DNA of 61,518 bases, from NCBI GenBank assembly GCA_017624085.1, contig JAGANU010000012.1:1-61518 (forward strand). The letters run 5' to 3'. Of this stretch, positions 26,008-35,013 are shown piece by piece; position 1 is the stretch's first letter, and every line of letters begins with the position of its first letter. A program made the translations under genes and the position numbers. The notes beneath the pieces are model-generated. The model saw nothing but the letters and a program-made list of their open reading frames with translations, was not told the origin of the DNA and made no database searches. The stretch is from Coprococcus sp. Its GTDB lineage: Bacteria; Bacillota_A; Clostridia; Lachnospirales; Lachnospiraceae.

Positions 26008-27006
26008 ATGAAGCATGTTGATATTATAGCTGAAGCAGGAGTGAACCATAATGGTGATTTTGCCCTTGCAAGGGAAATGATAAGTGCCGCAAAAGAAGCA
26101 GGGGCAGATTATATAAAATTCCAAACCTTTATACCTGATAAGCTTGTTTCGCGTTTCGCTGAAAAAGCACGATATCAAAAAGAATTAACAGGAAAAGACG
26201 AATCTCAGCTGGATATGCTCAGAAAACTAGCTATTAGTAAAGAGGACTTTGTAGCATTGAAAGAGTACTGTGATGAAATTGGGATAGGTTTTCTATCAAC
26301 ACCATTTGATTTGGAAAGTATAGATTTCCTTGAAGCTTTCGATATGGATTTTTGGAAGATACCTTCCGGTGAGGTTACAAATCTTCCTTATTTGAAAAAA
26401 ATAGCACGAACTGGAAGAAAAGTTGTAATGTCTACAGGAATGTGTAACATGGACGAAATAAGAGAAGCAACAGCTATATTGGAAAAAAACGGAACAACAG
26501 ATATTGTGCTGCTTCACTGTAACACTCAGTATCCAACTCCTTTTGAACATGTTAATTTAAATGCGATGAAAACAATTGGGTCTGAGACAGGTAAACAAGT
26601 TGGATATTCTGACCATACAGTTGGTATAGAGGTCCCAATTGCGGCAGTAGCATTAGGTGCTGTTGTTATAGAAAAGCACTTTACACTGGATAAGAATATG
26701 GCTGGTCCGGATCATAAAGCAAGTATTGACGTAAAAGAGCTAAAAGAAATGGTAAAATATATCAGAAATGTTGAGAGGGCTCTTGGTACCGGAGTTAAGG
26801 AACCATCTCTTTCAGAGCGTGAGAATATTGAAGTTGCAAGAAAAAGTATTGTGGCAAATTGTGATATAAAAAAGGGAGAGTTCTTTACTGAATATAATAT
26901 TACAACGAAAAGGCCAGGAAATGGTATATCCCCTATGAAATGGTGCGATGTTTTGGGGAAAGTAGCCAGTCGCGATTTCAAAGAAGATGAGATGATTGAA
27001 TTATGA
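26008..27006 (+). CDS. legI: Legionaminic acid synthase (NeuB-like)
   Basis: 332 residues. NeuB-type synthase that condenses a 2,4-diacetamido-2,4,6-trideoxymannose with phosphoenolpyruvate. Motifs: IIAEAGVNHNGDFALAREMI, KFQTFIPDKLVS, PSGEVTNLPYLKKIA, STGMCNMDEI, LLHCNTQYPTP, GYSDHTVG, and the metal-site region IEKHFTLDKNMAGPDHKAS. The last 60 residues form the SAF/antifreeze-like cap (RKSIVANCDIKKGEFFTEYNITTKRPGNGISP). The assignment to legionaminate rather than sialate rests on the neighbouring LegB, LegC and LegH genes. Confidence 0.9.
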   Translation: MKHVDIIAEAGVNHNGDFALAREMISAAKEAGADYIKFQTFIPDKLVSRFAEKARYQKELTGKDESQLDMLRKLAISKEDFVALKEYCDEIGIGFLSTPFDLESIDFLEAFDMDFWKIPSGEVTNLPYLKKIARTGRKVVMSTGMCNMDEIREATAILEKNGTTDIVLLHCNTQYPTPFEHVNLNAMKTIGSETGKQVGYSDHTVGIEVPIAAVALGAVVIEKHFTLDKNMAGPDHKASIDVKELKEMVKYIRNVERALGTGVKEPSLSERENIEVARKSIVANCDIKKGEFFTEYNITTKRPGNGISPMKWCDVLGKVASRDFKEDEMIEL

Positions 27007-28175
27007 AAAAAATAGCAGTAATTACTTCAACTAGGGCTGAATTTGGTTTGTTGTTGCCTGTTATTTTAGAATTAAAGAAGTATCAAAACAATGAGTTTGG
27101 TGTTGAACTTGTTGTTACAGGAACACATTTAAAAAATGAATATGGATATACAAAGGATGAGATAATTGCTGCTGGAATAATCCCTGATGTTGAGGTTAAT
27201 ATACCTGTCGACTCCAATAATCCTTTAGAAATATCCCATAATCAGGCAGTAACAATTGATGCTTTCTCCCGGTTGTTTTGTACAAAAGAGTATACTGGTA
27301 TTGTTATACTAGGAGATCGATATGAGATGCTCGCCATTGCAATAGCTGCAGGTAATACACATACACCGATTTTTCATTTGTGTGGTGGAGATACAACGGA
27401 GGGTGCTATTGATGAGTGGATTCGTCATGCGATTACAAAAATAAGTTATCTGCACTTTCCTACAAATAAAAAAAGTTATAAGAGGGTTCTTCAATTAGGA
27501 GAAAGTCCAGACAGAGTTTTCAATTATGGTTCAACAAGCGTAGATAACATTTTAAATCTTGCAAATATGTCTAAAGAAGAAGCTCTCAGTAGCATTGGAT
27601 TGAATGATTGTAAATATGCAGTTTGCACATACCATCCGGTTACAATGGGAAATGCGGATGTTGATGAACAAATAACTAATTTTCTATGTGCGTTAGCATT
27701 ATATCCTGAAATAGAATTCATTGTTACAAAATCGAATGCAGATCAAGGGGGCGAACGTATAAATCAACTGCTAGATGAAGCAGAATGTCGCATTAGAAAT
27801 CTGCATGTATTTGCTTCTTTAGGAGTGAGAAGATATCTCTCACTTATGAAGTATGCAGAATTTGTTTTGGGTAATTCATCAAGTGGTATTATTGAAGCAC
27901 CTGTATTTAAGGTCCCAACAGTTAATATAGGTGATAGACAACGTGGTAGATTGCAAGTTGGAAGTATAATTAATTGCGATGAAGCCAAGGAAAGCATAGT
28001 AAACGCTATTGAACAAGCAATGAGTGTAAGCTTTAAACATGGTTGCTTGAGTGTTGAAAGCCCATATGGTGATGGTCATGCAGCTGAAAAGATTGCTAAA
28101 AAGATATATCAGGTAGTAAATAGTGAAGGTATCGATTTAAAGAAGAAATTTTACGATTTAGAGGAACATGAATGA
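27003..28175 (+). CDS. legG: Hydrolysing NDP-sugar 2-epimerase (LegG, NeuC-like)
   Basis: 390-residue GT-B fold enzyme of the WecB/NeuC family. ITSTRAEFGLLLPVI, VLGDRYEMLAIAIAAGNTHTPIFHLCGGDTTEGAIDEWIRHA and VLGNSSSGIIEAP are the family hallmarks. It would remove GDP (or UDP) and invert C2 to release the 6-deoxy-mannose-type substrate of LegI. ATGA overlap with legI shows coupling. Confidence 0.88.
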   Translation: MKKIAVITSTRAEFGLLLPVILELKKYQNNEFGVELVVTGTHLKNEYGYTKDEIIAAGIIPDVEVNIPVDSNNPLEISHNQAVTIDAFSRLFCTKEYTGIVILGDRYEMLAIAIAAGNTHTPIFHLCGGDTTEGAIDEWIRHAITKISYLHFPTNKKSYKRVLQLGESPDRVFNYGSTSVDNILNLANMSKEEALSSIGLNDCKYAVCTYHPVTMGNADVDEQITNFLCALALYPEIEFIVTKSNADQGGERINQLLDEAECRIRNLHVFASLGVRRYLSLMKYAEFVLGNSSSGIIEAPVFKVPTVNIGDRQRGRLQVGSIINCDEAKESIVNAIEQAMSVSFKHGCLSVESPYGDGHAAEKIAKKIYQVVNSEGIDLKKKFYDLEEHE

Positions 28176-28855
28176 ATAACATTGCGATTATACCTGCAAG
28201 AAGTGGCTCAAAAGGATTGAAGGATAAAAATATAAAACTATTAAATGGAAAACCATTGCTTGCTTATAGCATAGAGGCGGCTATAGAATCAAATATGTTT
28301 GATGAAATAATGGTAAGTACGGATAGTTATATATATGCGGATATAGCGAAAAGATATGGTGCAAATGTTCCTTTTTTGCGTTCAGCAGAACAAAGCTGTG
28401 ATAGCGCCGGAAGTTGGAGTGTTGTAAATGAAGTTCTTAAAGAATATAAAAAAATCGGATATACATTTAATACAGTATGTCTGTTACAACCCACATCTCC
28501 ACTTAGAAAATCAGGGGATATAATTGGTGCATATAATTTTTTTTCTGCTAAAAATGCAGATGCAGTTACCTCGGTATGTGAAATGGAACATTCTCCACAG
28601 TGGGCAATGATATTGCCAGAAGATGGTTCCTTAGCAGAATTTCGTAAAAATGTACAAAATGTTCCAAGGCAACAATTGCCAAAGTATTATAGGATAAATG
28701 GAGCTATATATATAAGAAAAATTGAGTATGTAGATGATAATATATTGATAAAAGATTGTAATGAATTTGCATTTGTTATGGATAGAAAAAAAAGCGTTGA
28801 TATAGATACAGTGGAGGATTTTGAAGTAGCACAGTTCTTTTTGAACATTCTATAG
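28172..28855 (+). CDS. legF: CMP-legionaminate synthase (NeuA-like cytidylyltransferase)
   Basis: 227 residues. Cytidylyltransferase of the NeuA/KdsB family with IIPARSGSKGLKDKNIKLLNGKPLL, EIMVSTDSYIYADIAKRYGANVPFLR and LLQPTSPLRKSGDI. It activates the nonulosonic acid with CTP. It has only the synthetase domain, without the esterase found in some NeuA proteins. ATGA overlap with legG. Last gene of the plus-strand run; its stop abuts the stop codon of the convergent LysR gene, with no terminator visible between them. Confidence 0.88.
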   Translation: MNNIAIIPARSGSKGLKDKNIKLLNGKPLLAYSIEAAIESNMFDEIMVSTDSYIYADIAKRYGANVPFLRSAEQSCDSAGSWSVVNEVLKEYKKIGYTFNTVCLLQPTSPLRKSGDIIGAYNFFSAKNADAVTSVCEMEHSPQWAMILPEDGSLAEFRKNVQNVPRQQLPKYYRINGAIYIRKIEYVDDNILIKDCNEFAFVMDRKKSVDIDTVEDFEVAQFFLNIL

Positions 28856-29890
28856 TTACACCCCAACCCATTCCAAAAACTTCCTCACCGCCTTGCTCTG
28901 TTTCTTTGCTTCCGGGTATGCGAACCCCACACTTCTGCTTGGAATAGGAGTATCAAGAGGCAGCTCGGTGATGATGCCGGAATTTAATTGTTCCTGTGCG
29001 AACTCACGGACAACGCTGGACACACCCATACCGATGGCGGCGAAGTCGATAAGGAGATCCATGTTGTTAATTTCAAGGACCTGGCTGCAGCTTATGCCCT
29101 GTGAGCGGAGATATTCATCAACGTGGGTACGGGTAACATTTGCCTCCTCAAGAACCATAAGGTTGGAGTTTTCAAGAATATCAATAGTAGAGATGCCGGA
29201 TGGATATACGGTATCTCTATTTTTTGTGTCTGAAGAGCCCCCTTCTGTGTCTGACAACCCCTGGGATGTGAGGAGTGGTATAATATTTCCCTTGATGCTC
29301 CCTGCCAGATTGGCTGCCAAGTCTATTTGCTCGATGTCATTTGCACGGTCATAGAAGTTGTCCAGATAGTCCCGGCTGGCTACAAATACGTCATGTATTT
29401 CCTTCACAGGAGAGTAGACGATCCCCTTTGGAAGCTCAGTGCTGCAGATAAGACCGATATCTATGGCATCATTCTTTAGTAGCTTTATGGTGTTAAGCGT
29501 GGAGTGGCAGTCAATACTGAACCGGATATTGGGATTGTCCCTTATGAAATCCTTCAGATAACCCAGAAGAATATGCTTGCACAGGGATGTGCTCACACCT
29601 ATCCTGACATGCCCGATTCCAAGCTCTGAGTATTTCTTAAGATTTTCCTCTCCCTGGCTTAAATTGTCAAATGCCCGTTCTACATATTCATACAGGACCT
29701 GTCCCTCTTCGGTGAGGGTGACACCCCTTGAACCTCTGGAAAACAATGCTGTTCCGAGCTCCGCTTCAAGCTTTGATATGGATTTACTGATGGCAGGCTG
29801 GCTAATGTACAGTTGGTTTGCAGCCCTGCTGATATTGCCTGACTTTGCCACTGTATGGAATATAACGTAGTTGTTCAGATTTCCTATCAT
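28856..29890 (-). CDS. LysR-family transcriptional regulator
   Basis: 344 residues. N-terminal winged helix-turn-helix (FHTVAKSGNISRAANQLYISQPAISKSISKLEAELGTALFSRG) and a type 2 periplasmic-binding-like effector domain. A Ser/Thr/Glu-rich insert (SDTEGGSSDTKNRDTVYPSG) sits near residue 220. It is divergent from leuCDB with 222 bases between, the usual arrangement for a LysR regulator that controls its neighbour and itself. Leucine-pathway control is inferred from position only. The start ATG at 29890 has AAAGGA upstream on its strand. It returns to the GC level of the housekeeping DNA. Confidence 0.85.
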   Translation of the reverse strand: MIGNLNNYVIFHTVAKSGNISRAANQLYISQPAISKSISKLEAELGTALFSRGSRGVTLTEEGQVLYEYVERAFDNLSQGEENLKKYSELGIGHVRIGVSTSLCKHILLGYLKDFIRDNPNIRFSIDCHSTLNTIKLLKNDAIDIGLICSTELPKGIVYSPVKEIHDVFVASRDYLDNFYDRANDIEQIDLAANLAGSIKGNIIPLLTSQGLSDTEGGSSDTKNRDTVYPSGISTIDILENSNLMVLEEANVTRTHVDEYLRSQGISCSQVLEINNMDLLIDFAAIGMGVSSVVREFAQEQLNSGIITELPLDTPIPSRSVGFAYPEAKKQSKAVRKFLEWVGV

Positions 29891-29985
29891 GGGATGTCCT
29901 TTCCGGTTTTTGAGTTTTGATTACATTTTATGAATTGAATCATTTATGAAATAATTACCTAGACATTGATTGTAGCATGGTTAAC

Positions 29986-30002
29986 TATAATTTTCAATTA
30001 TA
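29986..30002. promoter_or_regulatory. Perfect inverted repeat upstream of leuC
   Basis: TATAATT-TTC-AATTATA. It includes AATTTTC, a half of the CodY consensus, but the other half does not match. It overlaps a TATAAT at 29999-30004 that could be a leuC -10 box without a good -35. It may be bound by CodY or the LysR protein. Confidence 0.45.
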
Positions 30003-30007
30003 ATACA

Positions 30008-30020
30008 TAACCTGTAGTTA
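30008..30020. promoter_or_regulatory. Candidate LysR box (T-N11-A)
   Basis: TAACCTGTAGTTA, core of the dyad ATAAC-CTGTA-GTTAT (30007-30021), fits the T-N11-A rule for LysR-type operators. It lies in the LysR/leuC divergent region, 93 bases before the leuC start. Confidence 0.5.
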
Positions 30021-30112
30021 TAACAACCATTCTTTTTATATATTGTAATTATACCATAATGAGTGTTATTATCTACCTTAAGAAAAAAGATGATGATAGG
30101 AGGACTATACAT

Positions 30113-31378
30113 ATGGGAATGACAATGACTCAGAAAATATTAGCAGCTCATGCAGGTCTGCCTTATGTGGAGGCAGGACAGCTTATTGAGGCTGATTTGG
30201 ATCTTGTGCTGGGCAATGATGTAACAACACCGGTTGCCATTCATGAGATGGAGAAGTTTAACAAGAAGGAAGTGTTTGACAAGAAGAAGATTGCACTTGT
30301 CATGGACCACTTCACACCAAACAAGGATATAAAGAGTGCAGAGCACTGTAAGTGTGTAAGACAGTTCTCAGCGGCAAATGAGATTGAGAACTTCTTCGAT
30401 GTTGGCTCAATGGGTATCGAGCATGCCCTCCTTCCTGAAAAAGGACTTATTGTTGCAGGTGAAACATGTATAGGTGCAGATTCACATACATGTACATATG
30501 GAGCCCTCGGTGCATTTTCAACAGGTGTTGGAAGTACAGATATGGCAGCAGGAATGGCAACAGGTAAGGCATGGTTTAAGGTTCCTTCAGCTATCCGGTT
30601 TCATATTGTAGGCGAGAAGGCAAAATGGGTAAGCGGTAAGGATGTTATCCTTCATATCATTGGCATGATTGGAGTGGACGGAGCACTTTACAAGTCAATG
30701 GAGTTTACAGGACCTGGCATAAAGAACCTTACCATGGATGACCGATTTACAATTGCAAATATGGCAATAGAGGCAGGAGCCAAGAACGGAATATTCCCTG
30801 TGGATGAGCTTACAGAGGAGTACATGAAGGAGCACAGCACAAAGCCTTATACAAAGTACGAGGCTGACAGTGATGCAGTATATGATGAGGAGTACACAAT
30901 TGACCTTAGCACCTTAAAGCCAACGGTTGCATTCCCACATCTTCCGGAGAACACAAAGACTATCGATCAGGTTGGTGACATCAAGATTGACCAGGTTGTT
31001 ATCGGATCCTGTACAAACGGACGTATCTCAGATATGAGGATAGCTGCAGAAATTATGAAGGATAGAAAGATTGCAGATGGCGTCAGAGTTATTGTTATTC
31101 CGGGTACACAGGACGTATATTTAAAGTGTATCGAGGAAGGCCTTATGACAATATTTGTAAAAGCCGGAGCGGTAGTTTCAACTCCTACCTGCGGACCATG
31201 TCTTGGCGGACATATGGGCGTTATGGCAGCAGGCGAGAGAGCAGTTTCAACAACGAACCGTAACTTTGTAGGACGTATGGGACATGTTGACTCAGAGGTA
31301 TATCTGGCAAGCCCTGCTGTTGCTGCAGCATCAGCTATTACCGGTAAGATCAGCTGCCCATGTGAGCTTGGATTGTAG
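30113..31378 (+). CDS. leuC: 3-isopropylmalate dehydratase large subunit
   Basis: 421-residue aconitase-family protein that isomerises 2- to 3-isopropylmalate with LeuD. Substrate and cluster regions are clear: [32 protein letters not shown], and Fe-S cysteines in [14 protein letters not shown] and [13 protein letters not shown]. The length and sequence are of the LeuC2/HacA type found in archaea and Clostridia. ATG 30113 is set by AGGAGG at 30098-30103; the open frame begins at 30059. First gene of leuCDB. No leuA is in the window. Confidence 0.93.
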   Translation: MGMTMTQKILAAHAGLPYVEAGQLIEADLDLVLGNDVTTPVAIHEMEKFNKKEVFDKKKIALVMDHFTPNKDIKSAEHCKCVRQFSAANEIENFFDVGSMGIEHALLPEKGLIVAGETCIGADSHTCTYGALGAFSTGVGSTDMAAGMATGKAWFKVPSAIRFHIVGEKAKWVSGKDVILHIIGMIGVDGALYKSMEFTGPGIKNLTMDDRFTIANMAIEAGAKNGIFPVDELTEEYMKEHSTKPYTKYEADSDAVYDEEYTIDLSTLKPTVAFPHLPENTKTIDQVGDIKIDQVVIGSCTNGRISDMRIAAEIMKDRKIADGVRVIVIPGTQDVYLKCIEEGLMTIFVKAGAVVSTPTCGPCLGGHMGVMAAGERAVSTTNRNFVGRMGHVDSEVYLASPAVAAASAITGKISCPCELGL

Positions 31379-31390
31379 GAGGAGAAGAAT

Positions 31391-31906
31391 ATGAAGGCAT
31401 TTGGAACAGTACACAAATATGGTGACAATGTAGATACAGACGTAATCATCCCTGCAAGATACTTAAACTCATCAGATCCTGCAGAGCTTGCAAAGAGCTG
31501 TATGGAGGATATAGACAAGGACTTTGTAAACAGAGTAAAGCCCGGTGACATTATGGTGGCAAGAAAGAACTTTGGTTGTGGCTCATCAAGAGAACATGCT
31601 CCTATAGCAATCAAGGCATCAGGAATCAGCTGTGTAATCGCAGACACATTTGCAAGAATCTTCTATAGAAATTCAATCAATATCGGACTTCCGATCATCG
31701 AGTGCCCTGAGGCCGCAGAAGCAATAGAGGCGGGAGATGAGGTTGAGATCGATTTTGACAGCGGTATGATCTACGACAGAACAAAGGGAACAGCGTTTAA
31801 GGGTCAGGCATTCCCGCCTTTCATGCAGGAGATCATCAAGAATGCAGGCCTTATCAACTACATTAACAACAAGAACGAATCGGGAGGAAGAAACGATGCA
31901 GTGTAA
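31391..31906 (+). CDS. leuD: 3-isopropylmalate dehydratase small subunit
   Basis: 171 residues. Swivelling domain of isopropylmalate isomerase with [38 protein letters not shown] and [14 protein letters not shown]. The short form matches the LeuC2-type large subunit upstream. Twelve bases follow leuC and the end overlaps leuB by 11 bases. Confidence 0.93.
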   Translation: MKAFGTVHKYGDNVDTDVIIPARYLNSSDPAELAKSCMEDIDKDFVNRVKPGDIMVARKNFGCGSSREHAPIAIKASGISCVIADTFARIFYRNSINIGLPIIECPEAAEAIEAGDEVEIDFDSGMIYDRTKGTAFKGQAFPPFMQEIIKNAGLINYINNKNESGGRNDAV

Positions 31907-32978
31907 TTTAGCCGTAATAAAAGGCGATGGTATCGGACCTGAGGTAGTTGGCGAGGCTATGAAGGTGCTTGATACTGTGGGAACAAAGTTCGGACATACA
32001 TTTGACTATGAGCACATCCTTATGGGCGGATGCTCAATTGATGCGACAGGAGTACCTCTTACAGATGAAGCGGTAGCAATTGCAAAATCAAAGGACGCTG
32101 TACTTCTTGGTTCAATAGGTGGAAATACATCCACATCACCGTGGTATAAGCTTCCGCCAAATCTTCGCCCGGAGGCAGGTCTGCTTAAGATAAGAAAAGA
32201 GCTTGAACTTTTTGCAAATCTTCGCCCGGCCAACCTTTATGATGAGCTGAAGGCTGCCTGCCCGCTTAAGGCAGAGATCGCAGAGCGTGGCTTTGATATG
32301 ATGATGATGAGAGAGCTTACCGGTGGACTTTACTTCGGAGAGAGAAGCACAAAGGAAGTTGACGGCGTTATGACAGCCGTAGATACACTTACCTACAACG
32401 AGAATGAAATCAGAAGAATTGCAATCAAAGGCTTCGACATTGCAATGAAGAGAAGGAAGAAGGTAACCTCTGTAGACAAGGCAAATGTCCTTGATTCCTC
32501 AAGACTTTGGAGAAAGGTAGTTGAGGAGGTGGCAAAGGATTACCCTGAGGTAACCCTTGAGCATATGCTCGTTGACAACTGCGCAATGCAGCTTGTTAAG
32601 GATCCGGCACAGTTCGATGTGGTTCTCACAGAGAACATGTTCGGAGACATACTGTCAGACGAGGCGTCAATGATTTCAGGCTCCATCGGAATGCTGGCAT
32701 CAGCATCCCTGAACGAGACGAAGTTCGGTATGTACGAGCCGTCAGGCGGTTCAGCACCGGACATTGCAGGCCAGAACAAGGCAAACCCAATAGCAACAAT
32801 CCTTTCAGCAGCAATGATGCTACGCTACACCTTCGACCTTGACAAGGAAGCAGATGCTGTGGAGAATGCCGTCAAGCAGGTGCTGAAGGATGGATACAGA
32901 ACAATAGACATTTACTCAGAGGGCACAACCCTTGTCAGCTGCTCTGAGATGGGTGACCTTATCTGTGAGAGATTGTAG
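31896..32978 (+). CDS. leuB: 3-isopropylmalate dehydrogenase
   Basis: 360 residues. NAD-dependent decarboxylating dehydrogenase that makes 2-ketoisocaproate, the leucine precursor. Family motifs: [58 protein letters not shown], the metal-binding region [29 protein letters not shown] and [21 protein letters not shown] 31896 follows GGGAGG (31882-31887) inside the end of leuD; the longer open frame from 31842 is not used. A weak terminator hairpin follows. Confidence 0.95.
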   Translation: MQCNLAVIKGDGIGPEVVGEAMKVLDTVGTKFGHTFDYEHILMGGCSIDATGVPLTDEAVAIAKSKDAVLLGSIGGNTSTSPWYKLPPNLRPEAGLLKIRKELELFANLRPANLYDELKAACPLKAEIAERGFDMMMMRELTGGLYFGERSTKEVDGVMTAVDTLTYNENEIRRIAIKGFDIAMKRRKKVTSVDKANVLDSSRLWRKVVEEVAKDYPEVTLEHMLVDNCAMQLVKDPAQFDVVLTENMFGDILSDEASMISGSIGMLASASLNETKFGMYEPSGGSAPDIAGQNKANPIATILSAAMMLRYTFDLDKEADAVENAVKQVLKDGYRTIDIYSEGTTLVSCSEMGDLICERL

Positions 32979-32981
32979 AAT

Positions 32982-33001
32982 AAGAGCGAGGAAGCTCTTT
33001 T
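32982..33001 (+). terminator. Short hairpin after leuB
   Basis: A 6-bp stem AAGAGC (32982-32987) / GCTCTT (32994-32999), followed by only two more T residues. It is at most a weak terminator for leuCDB. Confidence 0.45.
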
Positions 33002-33023
33002 GAGAAGAGACTTATTAAATATT

Positions 33024-33052
33024 TTGACCTATACGCTATATTACGATAGAAT
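33024..33052 (+). promoter_or_regulatory. sigmaA promoter of ilvD
   Basis: TTGACC (33024-33029), a 17-base spacer and TAGAAT (33047-33052), five of six matches in each box. The transcript would start near 33059 and have a leader of about 250 bases, with the palindromic element at 33127-33269 inside it. Confidence 0.7.
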
Positions 33053-33086
33053 CTCAATGTATTTAGCAAAAAAATGATAGTAGATT

Positions 33087-33120
33087 AATATTTTCGATAC
33101 ACCACAAGTAAATATTTTCG
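33087..33120. repeat. Direct repeat AATATTTTCG in the ilvD leader
   Basis: Two exact copies of AATATTTTCG (33087-33096 and 33111-33120), 24 bases apart, between the promoter and the palindromic element. The spacing is a little over two helical turns. They contain ATTTTC, as in CodY half-sites, but no full CodY box is present. Confidence 0.55.
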
Positions 33121-33126
33121 TGATCA

Positions 33127-33269
33127 GAAGCTTCTAAGCCTGTTATGTACCCATTGCGGACATTTGAGCCCGCCGGTACTTGGCGATACGAAGTGAACCT
33201 TAGTACCGCTGCGAGGCGAAACGAGCGAGAGCGCTCCGCACATGGGTACATAACAGGCTTAGAAGCTTC
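33127..33269. repeat. 143-bp palindromic element in the ilvD leader
   Basis: The ends are perfect 28-bp inverted repeats (33127-33154 and 33242-33269). After a one-base bulge the stem continues with TGCGGA (33155-33160) and TCCGCA (33235-33240). Inside are two smaller hairpins: CGGTACT (33174-33180) / AGTACCG (33202-33208), and GAGCG (33223-33227) / CGCTC (33232-33236) with loop AGAG. The element is richer in G+C than the bases around it. There is no T-run, no open reading frame and no obvious target duplication. It could be a leader RNA domain, a REP/MITE-like mobile repeat, or both. Confidence 0.85.
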
Positions 33270-33307
33270 GTCCGTCATAATTTGCGTATGTAGGAAAGGA
33301 GAAAAAG

Positions 33308-34978
33308 ATGAAGAGTGATAATGTGAAGAGTGGAATGCAGCAGGCTCCACACAGATCCCTGTTTAATGCGCTGGGACTTACAAAGGAAGAATTGGAGAGA
33401 CCTCTTGTAGGAATTGTGTGCTCCTACAATGAGATCGTTCCGGGACATATGAACCTGGATAAGATAGCACAGGCAGTAAAGATGGGTGTTTCCATGGCAG
33501 GCGGAACACCGATAATGTTCCCTGCAATCGCAGTGTGTGACGGAATTGCAATGGGACATATAGGAATGAAGTATTCACTTGTGACAAGAGACCTTATTGC
33601 TGACTCAACAGAGGCTATGGCTCTTGCACATCAGTTTGATGCACTTGTAATGATACCGAACTGTGATAAGAACGTTCCGGGACTGCTTATGGCAGCAGCA
33701 AGAGTAAATGTTCCGACAGTATTTGTATCCGGAGGCCCTATGCTCGCAGGTCATGTAAAGGGACGCAAGACAAGTCTTTCAAGTATGTTTGAGGCTGTTG
33801 GCTCCTATGCAGCAGGAACTATGACAGATGAGGATGTATACGAGTTCGAGTGCAAGACATGTCCTACATGTGGTTCATGTTCAGGAATGTATACAGCAAA
33901 CTCAATGAACTGTCTTACAGAGGCACTTGGAATGGGACTTCCTGGAAATGGAACAATTCCGGCCGTATATTCAGAGAGAATTAAGCTTGCAAAGCATGCA
34001 GGTATGGCTGTTATGGAGATGTACAGAAAGAATATCAGACCAAGAGACATCATCACAAAGGAGGCAATTATCAATGCACTTACAGTAGATATGGCCCTTG
34101 GCTGCTCAACAAACTCAATGCTTCATATTCCTGCTATTGCACATGAGATTGGCTTTGACTTTGATATAGCATTTGCAAATGAGATAAGTGCAAAGACACC
34201 GAACCTCTGCCATCTGGCACCGGCAGGCCCGACATATATGGAGGATCTCAACGAGGCAGGCGGTGTGTACGCAGTAATTAAGCAGCTCTCTGATGCCGGA
34301 CTCATCAATGATGACTGTATGACAGTAACAGGCATGACAATCGGTGAGGCTGTAAAGGGTAGCGTAAATAAGAATCCTGAGGTTATAAGACCTATGGACA
34401 ATCCGTACTCAGTTACAGGAGGTCTTGCGGTACTTAAGGGTAATCTTGCTCCTGACGGTTCCGTGGTTAAGCGTTCAGCAGTGGTACCTGAGATGCTTGC
34501 ACATAAGGGACCTGCAAGAGTATTTGAGTGTGAGGAGGATGCAATTGCTGCGATTAAGGGTGGCAAGATTGTTGCAGGCGATGTAGTGGTAATCCGATAT
34601 GAGGGACCAAAGGGTGGCCCTGGTATGAGAGAGATGCTTAATCCTACTTCAGCTATTGCGGGAATGGGACTTGGTTCATCGGTTGCACTTATTACAGACG
34701 GAAGATTTTCAGGAGCCAGCCGTGGAGCTTCAATCGGACACGTATCTCCGGAGGCTGCCGTAGGCGGTCCTATTGCTCTTGTTGAAGAGGGAGACATGAT
34801 TGAGATCGATATCAACAACTGCAGCATCAATCTTGATGTTCCGGATGAGATATTAGCAAAGAGAAGAGCAAAGTGGCAGCCGAGAGAGCCAAAGGTTACA
34901 ACAGGCTATCTTGCAAGATACGCATCCATGGTTACATCAGGAAACAGAGGCGCTGTTCTCGAGATTCCGAAGAACTAA
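33308..34978 (+). CDS. ilvD: Dihydroxy-acid dehydratase
   Basis: 556 residues. Fe-S dehydratase giving the 2-keto acids of valine and isoleucine. Cluster cysteines are in [10 protein letters not shown] and [24 protein letters not shown]; further motifs are [30 protein letters not shown] and [28 protein letters not shown] lies a few bases before ATG 33308. The unusual feature is its long leader carrying the palindromic element. It is probably co-transcribed with ilvB, 35 bases downstream. Confidence 0.96.
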   Translation: MKSDNVKSGMQQAPHRSLFNALGLTKEELERPLVGIVCSYNEIVPGHMNLDKIAQAVKMGVSMAGGTPIMFPAIAVCDGIAMGHIGMKYSLVTRDLIADSTEAMALAHQFDALVMIPNCDKNVPGLLMAAARVNVPTVFVSGGPMLAGHVKGRKTSLSSMFEAVGSYAAGTMTDEDVYEFECKTCPTCGSCSGMYTANSMNCLTEALGMGLPGNGTIPAVYSERIKLAKHAGMAVMEMYRKNIRPRDIITKEAIINALTVDMALGCSTNSMLHIPAIAHEIGFDFDIAFANEISAKTPNLCHLAPAGPTYMEDLNEAGGVYAVIKQLSDAGLINDDCMTVTGMTIGEAVKGSVNKNPEVIRPMDNPYSVTGGLAVLKGNLAPDGSVVKRSAVVPEMLAHKGPARVFECEEDAIAAIKGGKIVAGDVVVIRYEGPKGGPGMREMLNPTSAIAGMGLGSSVALITDGRFSGASRGASIGHVSPEAAVGGPIALVEEGDMIEIDINNCSINLDVPDEILAKRRAKWQPREPKVTTGYLARYASMVTSGNRGAVLEIPKN

Positions 34979-35013
34979 TATAGTATACAATTAACGGAAA
35001 GGAAAAATAGAAA

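Noticed and set aside
29986..30002. Full CodY box upstream of leuC
   Set aside because: Only the left half AATTTTC fits; I counted 9 of 15 positions, too few to claim a site.
30967..31647. Minus-strand open frame of 226 codons over leuC and leuD
   Set aside because: Antisense to two well-conserved genes; low-complexity Ser/Ile/Thr composition typical of shadow frames.
33127..33307. T-box riboswitch upstream of ilvD
   Set aside because: The conserved T-box antiterminator sequence (GGGTGGNACCGCG-like) and a terminator are absent; AGTACCGC in the element is only a superficial likeness.
34123..34830. Minus-strand open frame of 235 codons
   Set aside because: It lies wholly inside ilvD, antisense, with no recognisable domain or ribosome site.
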